From positions 1 through 61,388 of the forward strand of contig JASJDZ010000044.1 in NCBI GenBank assembly GCA_030065575.1: a stretch of 61,388 nucleotides of DNA. Direction: 5' to 3'. This document shows, piece after piece, positions 40,623 through 49,497 of the stretch. Made by a program: the position numbers and the translations under genes. Position 1 is the first letter of the stretch, and the number at the start of each line of letters is the position of its first letter. Origin of the DNA: Acidimicrobiia bacterium. Its GTDB lineage: Bacteria > Actinomycetota > Acidimicrobiia > Spongiisociales > UBA5794. Under the pieces are notes generated by a model. That model worked only from the letters and a program-made list of their open reading frames with translations, did not search any database and was not told the DNA's origin.

Positions 40623-41756
40623 ATGCCGGGTACCCCGGGCCTACGGCCGCACGGGAAGACCGTGCCGGAGACAACCAGGCGCAGTAACCGAAGCCTGCTG
40701 CTGCAGGGTGTGTTCGATGACGGTCCGGTGAGTCGGGCCGACCTTGCACGTTCTACCGGCCTGGGCCGTGCCACGGTATCTGAGATCACGGCAGACCTGA
40801 TTGCCGAGGGACTCGTCGTTGAGTCGGGTCGCGGAGAATCGACGGGCGGCAAGCCCCCAACCCTCCTCGAGCTCGACCCCGACGGTCGATTCACCGTGGC
40901 TGTCGATCTCTCGCGGCATCCGATCTCGGCGGCCCTACTCAACCTGCGCGGCAGGATTGTGGAGCGTGCCTCGGGCAGGACTATTCAGCCGGTGCATCGT
41001 GAGGTACTCGAGGAGCTGCACCGTGTGATCGGCGAACTGATGGGTCAAGCGACGGCGCCCGCGCTGGGCATTGGGATCGGGGTTCCGGGGACAGTGGATC
41101 GGGAAGGCAATGTGGTCGAATCGGAACAGCTGCGTTGGTCGGCGGCGCCGCTTCGAGACGAGATAGAGGACGTCTACGGCCTTCCTACGTATGTTGCCGG
41201 GGATGCGGAGGCAGCTGCCGTCGCTGAGTTCGGTCGGGCCGGATTCGATCCTACGGGTCGTTCGCTATACGTGAAGGTCGACGATCGTGTTGCTCTAGGG
41301 GTCATCACCGCAGACCGTCTCAATAGGACGCCAATCCACGGAGGTGATCTGACTCACTTGCGGATGCGCGGCTGGAGTGATGATTGCGGGTGCGGCCGAA
41401 CCGGCTGTCTCGCCAGCCGGGTTTCGATGATCCAGATTCTTGGTCCCGACTATCTGGACATGAGTACCGAGGCCCGGCAACGGCTCGCCGCCGAGACCGA
41501 TCCCCGCATCGACCGGGCCGCCCGCTACCTAGGTCTGGCGCTGGCCCCGATAGTGATGGCACTCGACGCCGATCGTGTTGTGATCGGTGGCCAGTTGGGA
41601 GAGTGGGGCACAGTTCCCGAGGGTGTTGTGGCGGGGATCGAGGAATACGCCGGATGGGTTCCCGAGGTTGCCACCACCCGACTCGGGTCGAGTGCGGTTG
41701 TTCTCGGGGCGGCGGCAATGGTGCTCAGCGGCGAACTCGGCGTTGTCTGGGGGTAA
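40623..41756 (+). CDS. ROK-family transcriptional regulator
   Basis: The 377-residue protein has an N-terminal winged helix (SRADLARSTGLGRATVSEITADLIAEGLV, residues about 38-66) and a ROK domain. The ROK zinc-type motif CGCGRTGCLASRVS lies near residue 258; the usual Glu after GCL is replaced by Ala. The phosphate-binding and kinase-type residues seen in glucokinases are poorly conserved (VKVDDRVALGVI), so a DNA-binding sugar sensor is more likely than a kinase. GGGAGAGTGA precedes ATG 40623. It is bracketed by strong terminators at 40578 and 41784, so it is a single-gene unit. Possible targets are sugar genes elsewhere. Confidence 0.9.
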   Translation: MPGTPGLRPHGKTVPETTRRSNRSLLLQGVFDDGPVSRADLARSTGLGRATVSEITADLIAEGLVVESGRGESTGGKPPTLLELDPDGRFTVAVDLSRHPISAALLNLRGRIVERASGRTIQPVHREVLEELHRVIGELMGQATAPALGIGIGVPGTVDREGNVVESEQLRWSAAPLRDEIEDVYGLPTYVAGDAEAAAVAEFGRAGFDPTGRSLYVKVDDRVALGVITADRLNRTPIHGGDLTHLRMRGWSDDCGCGRTGCLASRVSMIQILGPDYLDMSTEARQRLAAETDPRIDRAARYLGLALAPIVMALDADRVVIGGQLGEWGTVPEGVVAGIEEYAGWVPEVATTRLGSSAVVLGAAAMVLSGELGVVWG

Positions 41757-41783
41757 TGGGCCGCACACCCTTCCAAACGAAAC

Positions 41784-41807
41784 GCAGCCCCCTCGAAAGG
41801 GGGCTGC
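41784..41807 (+). terminator. Rho-independent terminator after the ROK gene
   Basis: GCAGCCCCC (41784-41792) pairs with GGGGGCTGC (41799-41807), with TCGAAA between and ATCTTT following. It lies 28 bases after the ROK stop codon. Confidence 0.88.
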
Positions 41808-41985
41808 ATCTTTGCGCAATACCCCGGACGGCCGCTCTGAGGAGGAGTCGGAGGGAAGGGGACCTCCGGTCTGGGTGTTCCGGTGGAGTGGAACTACCGC
41901 CCAGGTTATGTACTTATACATGTCGGCAAGTTCGCTGGAGATCAATAGGACCAATTGAGGATTCTCGAACTGACTAGTCCGGGCG
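41808..41985. other. intergenic spacer with one small palindrome
   Basis: No credible gene is seen in this stretch. It contains ATGTA (41908-41912) and TACAT (41917-41921), an inverted repeat with a CTTA spacer that could be an isolated operator or hairpin. The repeat mosaic starts after it. Confidence 0.5.
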
Positions 41986-41990
41986 ATGAA

Positions 41991-42255
41991 AACGCCGCCT
42001 GCTTAGGCAGGTCGAGTTTCCATGCAATGGAACTCGGGGCGGGGGTCCAATAGCCTCGGGGCTATGTCAGTCCCCCCGCCGGTAGGCGGGGGGAAGGTAC
42101 CGCCGCCGGTAGGCGGGGGTAGGGGGGCGATGCGATCGCCTTGGAGTTCGATACGATCGAACTCCTGGGTGCGGAGTGCCGCAGGCACCGAAGGTCGGGG
42201 GGTGGGGGCGAACTCACTTCGTGAGTTCGTCGGCAGTTTCCCACCGGAAACTGCC
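41991..42255. repeat. palindromic mosaic before the DMT exporter gene
   Basis: In order: GGCG/CGCC and GCCTGC/GCAGG stems; GAGTT-CCAT/ATGG-AACTC (42014-42035, one bulged T); ATGTCAGTCCCCCCGCC with GGCGGGGGG (42064-42093); GGGGGTAGGGGGG (42115-42127). Next are GGCGAT/ATCGCC (42126-42140), GGAGTTCGAT/ATCGAACTCC (42143-42165), GAACTCAC/GTGAGTTC (42210-42228) and GGCAGTTTCC/GGAAACTGCC (42232-42255). Most of these modules also occur, rearranged, at 26041-26275, and the two-hairpin element is the family seen at 9017, 35383, 51180 and 60610. Confidence 0.87.
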
Positions 42256-42297
42256 CAGGGAGTGAGATGACCCTGCTCAAGCCGTAGGCTGTGCGCC

Positions 42298-43176
42298 ATG
42301 TCACGACGATCCATTGCGCTCGCGTCGCTTGCGCTCCTGGCGGTTGGCTGGGGCTCGATCCCGCTCATCGTTCGGGAGCCTGTGCCCTGGCAAGGCCTCG
42401 TAACTGCGCGGGTCTGGCTTGGTGCGATCACCCTGCTCGTCGTGATGGCCGCCACCGGTCGGTTGCGGCTACCTGCGACCCATCGCAGATCGATCGTCAT
42501 CGCAGGTGTTCTCCTAGCGGTGCACTGGGCAACCTTCTTCTGGGCCTTGAAGCTGACTTCAGTGGCCGTCGCTCTTGCCGTCGTGTTCCTGGGACCGGTC
42601 AGCGCAGCCGTTCTGGCTCCCAAGTTCCTGAGCGAGCGCGTGCCTTCGCTCGTGTACTGGGCCCTGACCGTCGCCTTCCTGGGTGTCGTGCTGGTCGTTG
42701 CTTTCGAAGAAGGCGGTTCCGACCAGGACACCTGGCAGGGGGTTCTCGTTGCGGCTGTCTCTGCGTTGACAGTGGCGGGGCTACTGCTGGTGTCCAAGGC
42801 GGCCGTGGATGCGGTTGGACCGCTCGTGGTCACTACCGGTGAGCTGATCACGGCTTCGATCGTTCTCTCGCCTTTCCTCGGTCAGGCCGTGCGCGGCACC
42901 ATCGCCAACCCGATTCCGCTCCTGACCCTCGGCATCCTGCTCACCGGGTTCGGCTACCTGGTCTTCTGGACCGCAACCAGGGAGTTGCCCGTTGCCGTTG
43001 TGAGTGTGTTGATGCATCTCGAGCCCGCCTCAGCGGTAGTGCTTGCCCTCATCTTCCTCGGTGAAACGCCTGCCGCCTGGCAGTGGATCGGTATAGGTTT
43101 GGTTATCGCAGGAGGCCTGATGGCCGCCCGCGACGCCGCCGATCAGGAGGTCCTCAGTGCCCCAGCCAATCTTTGA
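42298..43176 (+). CDS. EamA/DMT-family transporter
   Basis: A 292-residue membrane protein with about ten helices arranged as two EamA repeats (residues about 5-135 and 150-280). WGSIPLIVREPVPWQGLVTARVW in the first and LEPASAVVLALIFLGETPAAWQWIGIGLVIAGG in the second are typical of drug/metabolite transporters. Family members export amino acids or small metabolites. TAGGCT lies 7 bases before ATG 42298, so the message is likely leaderless. Its 3' end overlaps the following ABC ATPase gene by 20 bases. Confidence 0.88.
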   Translation: MSRRSIALASLALLAVGWGSIPLIVREPVPWQGLVTARVWLGAITLLVVMAATGRLRLPATHRRSIVIAGVLLAVHWATFFWALKLTSVAVALAVVFLGPVSAAVLAPKFLSERVPSLVYWALTVAFLGVVLVVAFEEGGSDQDTWQGVLVAAVSALTVAGLLLVSKAAVDAVGPLVVTTGELITASIVLSPFLGQAVRGTIANPIPLLTLGILLTGFGYLVFWTATRELPVAVVSVLMHLEPASAVVLALIFLGETPAAWQWIGIGLVIAGGLMAARDAADQEVLSAPANL

Positions 43177-44272
43177 GGTCGAGAACCTCGGTGTTGCGGT
43201 CAACGACCTCGATGCCGCCCGTCGTCGTTCGCAGCAAGGGGTGATGGTCGAGCCATACGGCCCCGCCCTCCCCTTCGGATGGGTCGATGCGATTCTCGAT
43301 GTGAGCTTCTCAGTGTTCCCCGGCGAGGTATTCGCCATTGTTGGCGAGTCGGGTAGCGGGAAGACCCTCAGCGTGATGGGCAGTCTCGGCCTGCTCAGCC
43401 CCGGAGCGAAGGTGAGCCGCGGCACCGTCCGCTTCGATGGTCAACAGATTCGGCCCACCCGGTCCCTAGAACGCCAGCGTTCCAGTCGGTGGCGGCGGAA
43501 GGTGCGCAAGCGGGAACGATTCCTCGAGGAGCTGCTTGATGACGAGTGGCGTCACATCATGGGCACGGAAGTTGGCGTGCTCTTTCAGAACGCACTCGGC
43601 GGCTGGAATCCCGTCGAGATCATCGGAGCCCAAGCGGGGGAGTCTCTCGACGAGCACACTGAGCTGACCATCACGGAGATACAGGATCGTGTTCTCGACG
43701 CGCTGGGGGAAGTGCAGTTGCCGAAGCAGTCGAAGTATCTCTCCTTTCCGAATGAGCTGAGCCGTGGCCAAGCACAGCGGGCGATGCTGGCCGCTGCACT
43801 GGTCAAAGCGCCGCGCTTGCTGGTGGCCGATGAGCCACTGACCGGGCTAGACGCCGGTGTGGCCGCTGCCATCCTCAAGCTCATTCGCGACATGCAGGTG
43901 AAGCGGAAGATGGCGATGATCTTCATTACCCATGACCTCGCTCAGGTCGCCTCCCTCGCTGACCGAGTGGCCATCATGTACGGGGGCCGGATCGTCGAAG
44001 TCGGTCCCGTCGACGAGGTCTTCCATCATCCGCAGCATCCATATGCGGAAGGCCTGCTGGGGGCATTACCTCGGCCCGGAGTCGACCGCCTTCGGCCTAT
44101 CGCCGGGGATGTCCCCAAGCTCACCGAGGTGCCGACGAGCGAGTGCCCTCTGGTGCCTCGCTGTGACTATGCGGCGGCAATATGCTCCGAGGCATCACCA
44201 GGTTTGGTGCCCGGGAGATCCGGTGAGGTGGCGTGCTTCCGGTCTGAGGAGCTCGAGCTGCGCGGCATCTGA
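43157..44272 (+). CDS. orphan peptide-type ABC transporter ATP-binding protein
   Basis: The 371-residue ATPase resembles DppD/OppD. Walker A is GESGSGKT (residues 63-70), Walker B LLVADEPLTGLD and the H-loop IFITHDLAQVAS. The C-terminal region VEVGPVDEVFHHPQHPYAEGLLGALPRP with cysteine-containing SECPLVPRCDYA matches the oligopeptide family. The ABC signature is LSRGQAQR instead of LSGGQ, an unusual substitution that could alter ATP-hydrolysis coupling. No DppB/DppC permease or binding protein is nearby. GTG 43157 follows AGGAGG. It is unclear whether it works with the FtsX-type permease downstream. Confidence 0.85.
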   Translation: MPQPIFEVENLGVAVNDLDAARRRSQQGVMVEPYGPALPFGWVDAILDVSFSVFPGEVFAIVGESGSGKTLSVMGSLGLLSPGAKVSRGTVRFDGQQIRPTRSLERQRSSRWRRKVRKRERFLEELLDDEWRHIMGTEVGVLFQNALGGWNPVEIIGAQAGESLDEHTELTITEIQDRVLDALGEVQLPKQSKYLSFPNELSRGQAQRAMLAAALVKAPRLLVADEPLTGLDAGVAAAILKLIRDMQVKRKMAMIFITHDLAQVASLADRVAIMYGGRIVEVGPVDEVFHHPQHPYAEGLLGALPRPGVDRLRPIAGDVPKLTEVPTSECPLVPRCDYAAAICSEASPGLVPGRSGEVACFRSEELELRGI

Positions 44273-44342
44273 GACGGACTGGGCTGCCATCTCGCGCTGT
44301 GGTTAGAGTGGAAGACCGTCCGGAGGCAAGGGACAACCGCAG

Positions 44343-47300
44343 GTGAAGCTCGTTACCTACATTGGGCTCGTAGTCAGACGTCTCTGGGCCAAACGCGGCA
44401 TCCTCATCGGGTCGTTGCTTGGCGCGACCCTCGTCATTGCGCTTCTCGTCGTTGTCCCGCTCTATCAGGATTCAGTCAAGGCGGTTGACCTTCGCTTCTC
44501 GCTGCAGAGTGCCCTGGCCGAGGAGGTCGATGCAACAGTCCGCTGGCCGACCGAGACAACCAACTACAACGGGGAGACCGCGGCCGATAATCGTGGGCTG
44601 GTTCTCGATCTCTACGCCTCGATCATCGCCGAGTGGTACCCAACGTATGTTGAGCGGATCCAGACGCGGGAGTTCGTTGTTATACCCACCGGTGGTGCGG
44701 TCGACTGGCTGGCTCGAGCCGAAGCCTGGCGGGTTGAGAAAGCCGCCATCGAGCTCGCCAATTCCCAGCTGGGGCCTACCGACGAGCCGCAGCAGGTTCC
44801 CGGTCCCCCGTATCCAACGCCGCCGCGGGAACCGCTCCAGGTTCGGATGTTCACCAGCCCCACGTTGCAGGAGCACCTGGAAGTTCTCGACGGCGCATGG
44901 CCGGATCCTCTGCTGGAGCTCCCCTCCGGCGATGATGCGGCGCCCTTGCCTCTGATCATCGGGGAGGACGTCGCCCGGCTCTCCCAACTCGGGGTCGGCG
45001 ACGTGTTCATCCTCCGACCTTTCTCCGGGCTGCCCGAGGTGTTCGAGCTGGTGGAGATCGCCGCCGTTGTTGCTCCCGTCGATGCCGGTCAGAAGATCTG
45101 GGGTGTCGACGATCCGATGACGATGGTTTACCTGCCGCAGGAGACCTTTGATGCCTGGACGTCACCCGTCTTCATTACTGCCGTCGAAGATCCTTGGTTG
45201 CGGCAGAGCCGCGGGCTCACCAACCTCACGGCCACCCAGCGCTGGATCATGGACTTCGATCCGGATGCCCTTCAGTTCGAAGAGGTAGATGCGGTGCGAG
45301 GGGCGATAGCCGCGTTCCAGGCCAAGGTGAGTCAGGACAGCGGCGGAACGATAGTCGCCAGCTCGCTGCTGCCGATGTTGCTCGACGAGTTCGAGGTGCG
45401 TTCAGTCACCGTCGGCGGACCGATACTCGCCATCCTCGCACTCGTTGTCGGAGGTGCGCTCTACTTCCTCATCTATACGTCGGCTCTCACGCTGGAGCGC
45501 GAGGGCCCCGAAATCGCTCTGCTGAAGACGAGGGGGGCGAGCACCTGGCAGACCACGGGTATTCATCTGGCGCAGTCGGCGGTGGTAGCTGCGCTTGCGG
45601 CTGTTGCCGCACCGTATGTGGCGCGGCTGCTGGTCGGGGTTACCGGGCGCGTGCCACCACTCTCGGACCTAACCGGTGGTGAGCCGCTTCAGGTTTCCGA
45701 GGTTGCCTCGATCACCCCCTACGTTGTCGGCGGGGCAATCGCCACCTTCCTGTCGATGGGCTTGGCGATTCTGCCCTTCGCCAGGCGCCCCGTGCTCGAA
45801 CTGCGCTCCTTGGCGGCACGACCCTCCGGCAGCTCGGTTTGGCAGCGCTACAACCTCGATCTTTTCGCCATTGCGCTCTCGATCGTCATCCTGTTTCAGC
45901 TGGTGCAGCGGGGCTTCATCAACACCACAGGCGGAGAGGTCAGGCTCGATGCACTCGCAGTGGTTTTCCCGGTGCTGCTGCTCTTCACGGGCGCGCTCGT
46001 GTTGCTGCGGCTGCTGCCCTGGCTGCTTCGCGTTGTTGGCTGGTTGATGACGAAGGTCAGAGGTCTCTCGCTGGCTCTACCGGGATGGCACCTTGGCCGG
46101 AACCCGGTTCCGTACGGTCGGCTCGCGTTGCTCGTTTGGCTCACCACCGGCCTGGGAGCGTTCGCTCTCACGTACGCCGGCACGCTGGAGCAGTCGTTCC
46201 AGGATCGTGCCGCCTTCGTCGCCGGTACCGACGTGCGCATCATCGCCGAGGAAGCGGGCTACCTGATTCCTCCCGAGAGCGATTCAGGTGCTGCCGTATT
46301 GCGCACCGACGGGGCTCCTCGCCAGAGCACGCGCCGGGCCGAAGTGCTGGCTGTGCGACCTGATGACTTCGCCGCAGTGATCACGTGGCGGTCCGACTTT
46401 GGCGCCGGGACGCCGCAGGAGATCTTCACACAGCTGCGTCCCGAAGGAGAAGCACCGTATCTCGGCGTCGAGTTGCCCGGGGACGCAACGGAGCTACTGA
46501 TCGATGGCGTGGTCATCCCTCGCAGCTGGGCTGAGCAGGACGAGCTCGACACCAGCAAGCCGGACCCCAGCCTGCGGGCGATGATGCGGGTCTTTGATGC
46601 TGACGGGCGGGCCTGGACGATCCAGGCTGAGAACGACTTCGTCGACTCAGCATGGGGGACCGTGGAGTTCGACCTCACGGACGGGCGCAACGCCTATCTC
46701 TCTGATCCTGTGCCCCCGTTGACCGTCCATGCGCTCTGGGTGGAGCGCTCGAACCCGGGGGGAAACACCGTACTCAACGGCGAGTCCATGCTCATCAGGA
46801 ACGTGCGAACCGTCGGAGAGACCGAGGTACCAATTGACCTTGGTGAACTGGACACGACGAATGGGTTGACGCTCAGGCCCGGTGTACCTGCGTCCGGAGC
46901 CGCCGACGCCTACTACGCAGACCTGCCCGAAGGCGTTGAGGAGCCCAGCGAGGCTGCGATCCGTCGCTCCCCCCTGTACGCCGAAGGTACGGCAACGATG
47001 TGGGTCGGTCCCGGAGTCCGTACCAACCTCAACCCGGCAGTGCCGGCGCTGCGGGCGCCGGTAGACGACCTGTACGTCCTAATCGACACCGAGGCGGCAG
47101 CGATCGCCGGCCTCGAAGTAGGAGAACGGACTGCGTTCTCGATCGGCTCAGAGATATACGACGGCGAGGTAGTCGGATTCATCGGTCGGGTCCCCGCCAT
47201 GAACGACCGGCGTCGCGAGGGGCGGATGATCATCGATCTCGACGGTCTGAACCCGCTGCTCAACGGGATTCCGTCATGGAGTTTCCAGACCGCGCTGGCC

Positions 47301-47882
47301 CGGGTCGAGGCCCCGCAGGAGCTCTGGATCAAGACCGACGACCCCGATGCAACCGTCCGGCTGGTCAATGCACAGTTCCTCCCCGGGGACGAGGCCGATG
47401 AGATCGTGACGCTCAAGGAGTCGGCTGGTGAGTTTTCCAGCCGGCCTGTCCAGGTCGGGCTTGTTGCCGTGCTCTTTGTCGGCGCCGCCGTGTCGGTGGC
47501 TCTGGCGTTGGCGGGGGTCACCGGGTACGTGCTGCTGGCCGTGGCCCGTCGCGCCCGCGAGATGGGTGTGCTGCGGGCCCTCGGATTCCCCCGGCGTGGC
47601 GTTGCTGCGACATTCACAGTCGAGCAGATTGCTGTACTCGGTCTGGGTGCAGTGATTGGCACTTACGGCGGAATAGCTCTGATGTGGGCGATGCTGCCGT
47701 TCCTCCAGCTGGGAGAGACGGCAACCGACATCGAGCCGCCGATTCTCATCTCAGTCAACTGGGCTGTTCTGCTGGCGTACATAGGCGTGGTCAGCACCCT
47801 GCTGGTGTTCTCGGTTATCTGGGCGACCCGGAAGGTATCGGCGCGGCGCATGAGTGAGGTGCTCCGGGAGGTGGAACACTGA
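44343..47882 (+). CDS. giant FtsX-type ABC transporter permease
   Basis: At 1179 residues this is a fused, double-length permease. An N-terminal helix (about residues 18-40) precedes an extracytoplasmic domain to about 345. A first FtsX-like unit follows (LAILALVVGGALYFLIYTSAL near residue 362, plus three helices), then a middle set of helices (about 485-590). A second large extracytoplasmic domain spans about 615-1030, and a C-terminal FtsX unit includes REMGVLRALGFPRRGVAATFTVEQ near residue 1075. MacB/LolCE-type permeases use mechanotransmission to move lipids, lipoproteins or peptides. GTG start; the stop overlaps the next gene. The cargo is unknown. Confidence 0.88.
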   Translation: MKLVTYIGLVVRRLWAKRGILIGSLLGATLVIALLVVVPLYQDSVKAVDLRFSLQSALAEEVDATVRWPTETTNYNGETAADNRGLVLDLYASIIAEWYPTYVERIQTREFVVIPTGGAVDWLARAEAWRVEKAAIELANSQLGPTDEPQQVPGPPYPTPPREPLQVRMFTSPTLQEHLEVLDGAWPDPLLELPSGDDAAPLPLIIGEDVARLSQLGVGDVFILRPFSGLPEVFELVEIAAVVAPVDAGQKIWGVDDPMTMVYLPQETFDAWTSPVFITAVEDPWLRQSRGLTNLTATQRWIMDFDPDALQFEEVDAVRGAIAAFQAKVSQDSGGTIVASSLLPMLLDEFEVRSVTVGGPILAILALVVGGALYFLIYTSALTLEREGPEIALLKTRGASTWQTTGIHLAQSAVVAALAAVAAPYVARLLVGVTGRVPPLSDLTGGEPLQVSEVASITPYVVGGAIATFLSMGLAILPFARRPVLELRSLAARPSGSSVWQRYNLDLFAIALSIVILFQLVQRGFINTTGGEVRLDALAVVFPVLLLFTGALVLLRLLPWLLRVVGWLMTKVRGLSLALPGWHLGRNPVPYGRLALLVWLTTGLGAFALTYAGTLEQSFQDRAAFVAGTDVRIIAEEAGYLIPPESDSGAAVLRTDGAPRQSTRRAEVLAVRPDDFAAVITWRSDFGAGTPQEIFTQLRPEGEAPYLGVELPGDATELLIDGVVIPRSWAEQDELDTSKPDPSLRAMMRVFDADGRAWTIQAENDFVDSAWGTVEFDLTDGRNAYLSDPVPPLTVHALWVERSNPGGNTVLNGESMLIRNVRTVGETEVPIDLGELDTTNGLTLRPGVPASGAADAYYADLPEGVEEPSEAAIRRSPLYAEGTATMWVGPGVRTNLNPAVPALRAPVDDLYVLIDTEAAAIAGLEVGERTAFSIGSEIYDGEVVGFIGRVPAMNDRRREGRMIIDLDGLNPLLNGIPSWSFQTALARVEAPQELWIKTDDPDATVRLVNAQFLPGDEADEIVTLKESAGEFSSRPVQVGLVAVLFVGAAVSVALALAGVTGYVLLAVARRAREMGVLRALGFPRRGVAATFTVEQIAVLGLGAVIGTYGGIALMWAMLPFLQLGETATDIEPPILISVNWAVLLAYIGVVSTLLVFSVIWATRKVSARRMSEVLREVEH

Positions 47883-48724
47883 TGACACGAATCATCGAGT
47901 GTGAGAACCTCATCAAGATCCACAAGCAGGGCAACCTCGAGGTAGTTGCGCTGCAAGGGCTCGACTTCACCATGGATAGGGGAGAGTTCATCTCCATCGT
48001 CGGCAAGTCGGGCGCCGGGAAATCCACGCTGCTACAGATCCTCGCCGGGCTCGAGATCCCATCCGCGGGACGCGTCGAGGTTGCCGGCAACGACCTGACC
48101 GATCTCACCCCCAATCAGAGAGTGTCTTACTACCGGCGCGGGGTCGGCTTCCTGTGGCAGGACTTCACTCGCAACCTGTTGCCCTACTTGAAGGCCATTC
48201 AGAACATCGAGCTTCCGATGCTGCTGGCCGGTGTCCCCACCCGGCGCCGCAAGAAACGTTCCCTGGCCCTGCTCGAAGCAGTCGGGCTGCGCAGCAGCGC
48301 ATACGCCAAGGTGCACACCATGTCCGGGGGTGAGCAGCAGCGGTTGGCTCTGTGTGTCGCACTCTCGTTGGGGCCACACCTTCTCCTGGCCGACGAGCCT
48401 ACGGGTGAGCTCGACACGGAAACCTCGCTCTCCATCTACGAGTTGTTGCGTCGCATGTCGCATGACGGCGGGCTGAGCGTGCTTGTCGTCACCCATGATG
48501 TAGCGCTAGCCCAACGGACCGATCGCATCGTCCGTCTCGCTGATGGGCGAATGGCTACTCAGGGTCGGTTCGAGACTCATGAGCTACTGGCGGTTGATCG
48601 TCGGGGGATGGTCCAGGTACCGCGTGAGTTGTTGCTGGAAGCCGGGATCGAAGACGAGCTGACGGCCCGCCTGGTTGAGGGCGGCATCCTTCTGGAGCCT
48701 TCGGGAGGTGAAGATGGCGATTGA
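47882..48724 (+). CDS. ABC transporter ATP-binding protein (MacB/LolD-like)
   Basis: A 280-residue ATPase. Walker A is GKSGAGKST near residue 40, signature MSGGEQQRLALCVAL near residue 144 (Met instead of the usual Leu), Walker B LLADEPTGELDTE and H-loop VVTHDVALAQRTD. A C-terminal extension (AVDRRGMVQVPRELLLEAGIEDEL) resembles an AbrB-like strand segment. It is coupled to the permease gene (TGATG overlap) and overlaps the second ATPase gene. Two ATPases with one double permease suggests a heterodimeric motor. Confidence 0.9.
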   Translation: MTRIIECENLIKIHKQGNLEVVALQGLDFTMDRGEFISIVGKSGAGKSTLLQILAGLEIPSAGRVEVAGNDLTDLTPNQRVSYYRRGVGFLWQDFTRNLLPYLKAIQNIELPMLLAGVPTRRRKKRSLALLEAVGLRSSAYAKVHTMSGGEQQRLALCVALSLGPHLLLADEPTGELDTETSLSIYELLRRMSHDGGLSVLVVTHDVALAQRTDRIVRLADGRMATQGRFETHELLAVDRRGMVQVPRELLLEAGIEDELTARLVEGGILLEPSGGEDGD

Positions 48725-49427
48725 ATTACGCGCAATCTCCAAGCGCTACGCCAACGGCGCCATTGGCGCTGTCGACGTCGACCTCAAGACCAACGAGGGC
48801 GAGTTCATTGCGCTGTTCGGTCCGTCGGGCTCGGGCAAGACCTCCCTTCTGCACATTGCCGGATTGCTGCTGCGACCCGACTCGGGGGAGGTGCGTATCG
48901 ACGGCGAGCGGGTTGACGAACTGTCCGAATCGGGCACGGCGGAGTTGCGACGCTCCAGACTGGGTTTCGTATTTCAGAGCGCCAGCCTGCTCCCGCTTCT
49001 ATCAGCGGCTGAGAACGTCGACGTATCCCTGCGGCTACTCAGCCTCGGCGGGCGCAAGGCACGGGAGCGGGTTACTCAGGCGCTCGAGGCTGTCGATATG
49101 GTGGACCGGGCTCATCACCGCCCGGACGAGTTATCGGGTGGCGAGCAGCAGCGGGTATCGATAGCGCGGGCCCTGGTACATGAGCCCGGCTACATCCTGG
49201 CCGACGAGCCCACCGGTGAGCTCGATACCTCGACCGGTGCCTCCATACTCGAGCTTCTGCAGCGGGTAGCGAGGAGCGGTACGACCGTGCTGATGGCTTC
49301 GCACGATCCGGCAGCTATTCGCTACGTCGATCGGGCGCTGTTTGTTGTCGACGGCACTCTTCATGCCCCGACTCGCCAGGAACTCGAGCTGTGGCTGACC
49401 GACGGTACGGCTATCAACACGCGCTGA
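48714..49427 (+). CDS. ABC transporter ATP-binding protein (MacB/LolD-like), second subunit
   Basis: The 237-residue ATPase has Walker A GPSGSGKTS (about residue 37), Q-loop FVFQSASLLPLLSAAENV, canonical signature LSGGEQQRVSIARALV and Walker B ILADEPTGELDTS. The H-loop is MASHDPAAIRYVD. ATG 48714 follows GGGAGGTGA inside the previous gene. It has no C-terminal extension, unlike its partner. With the permease and the other ATPase it forms a compact three-gene exporter or lipid-transfer unit that ends at the palindrome at 49444. Confidence 0.92.
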   Translation: MAIELRAISKRYANGAIGAVDVDLKTNEGEFIALFGPSGSGKTSLLHIAGLLLRPDSGEVRIDGERVDELSESGTAELRRSRLGFVFQSASLLPLLSAAENVDVSLRLLSLGGRKARERVTQALEAVDMVDRAHHRPDELSGGEQQRVSIARALVHEPGYILADEPTGELDTSTGASILELLQRVARSGTTVLMASHDPAAIRYVDRALFVVDGTLHAPTRQELELWLTDGTAINTR

Positions 49428-49443
49428 AGGGCCCCCTCCCGCG

Positions 49444-49487
49444 TCTGGCGTACCCAGCGGCCTTATTGCGCCGTTATCTACGCCAGA
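49444..49487 (+). terminator. nested palindrome after the FtsX transporter operon
   Basis: TCTGGCGTA (49444-49452) pairs with TACGCCAGA (49479-49487); an inner CGGC/GCCG stem (49458-49461, 49470-49473) lies inside. It starts 16 bases after the last ATPase stop and 10 bases before the convergent VOC gene's stop. The outer arms are the same as at 8925-8968, while the inner stem differs. Confidence 0.55.
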
Positions 49488-49497
49488 GCGTTCGTGG

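Noticed and set aside
41587-41958. Plus-strand open frame across the end of the ROK gene and the spacer
   Set aside because: It lies mostly in another frame of the ROK gene and runs through the terminator at 41784; no ribosome-binding site.
42115-42127. GGGGGTAGGGGGG as a G-quadruplex
   Set aside because: Only two G-runs are adjacent; a quadruplex would need runs from other strands or modules.
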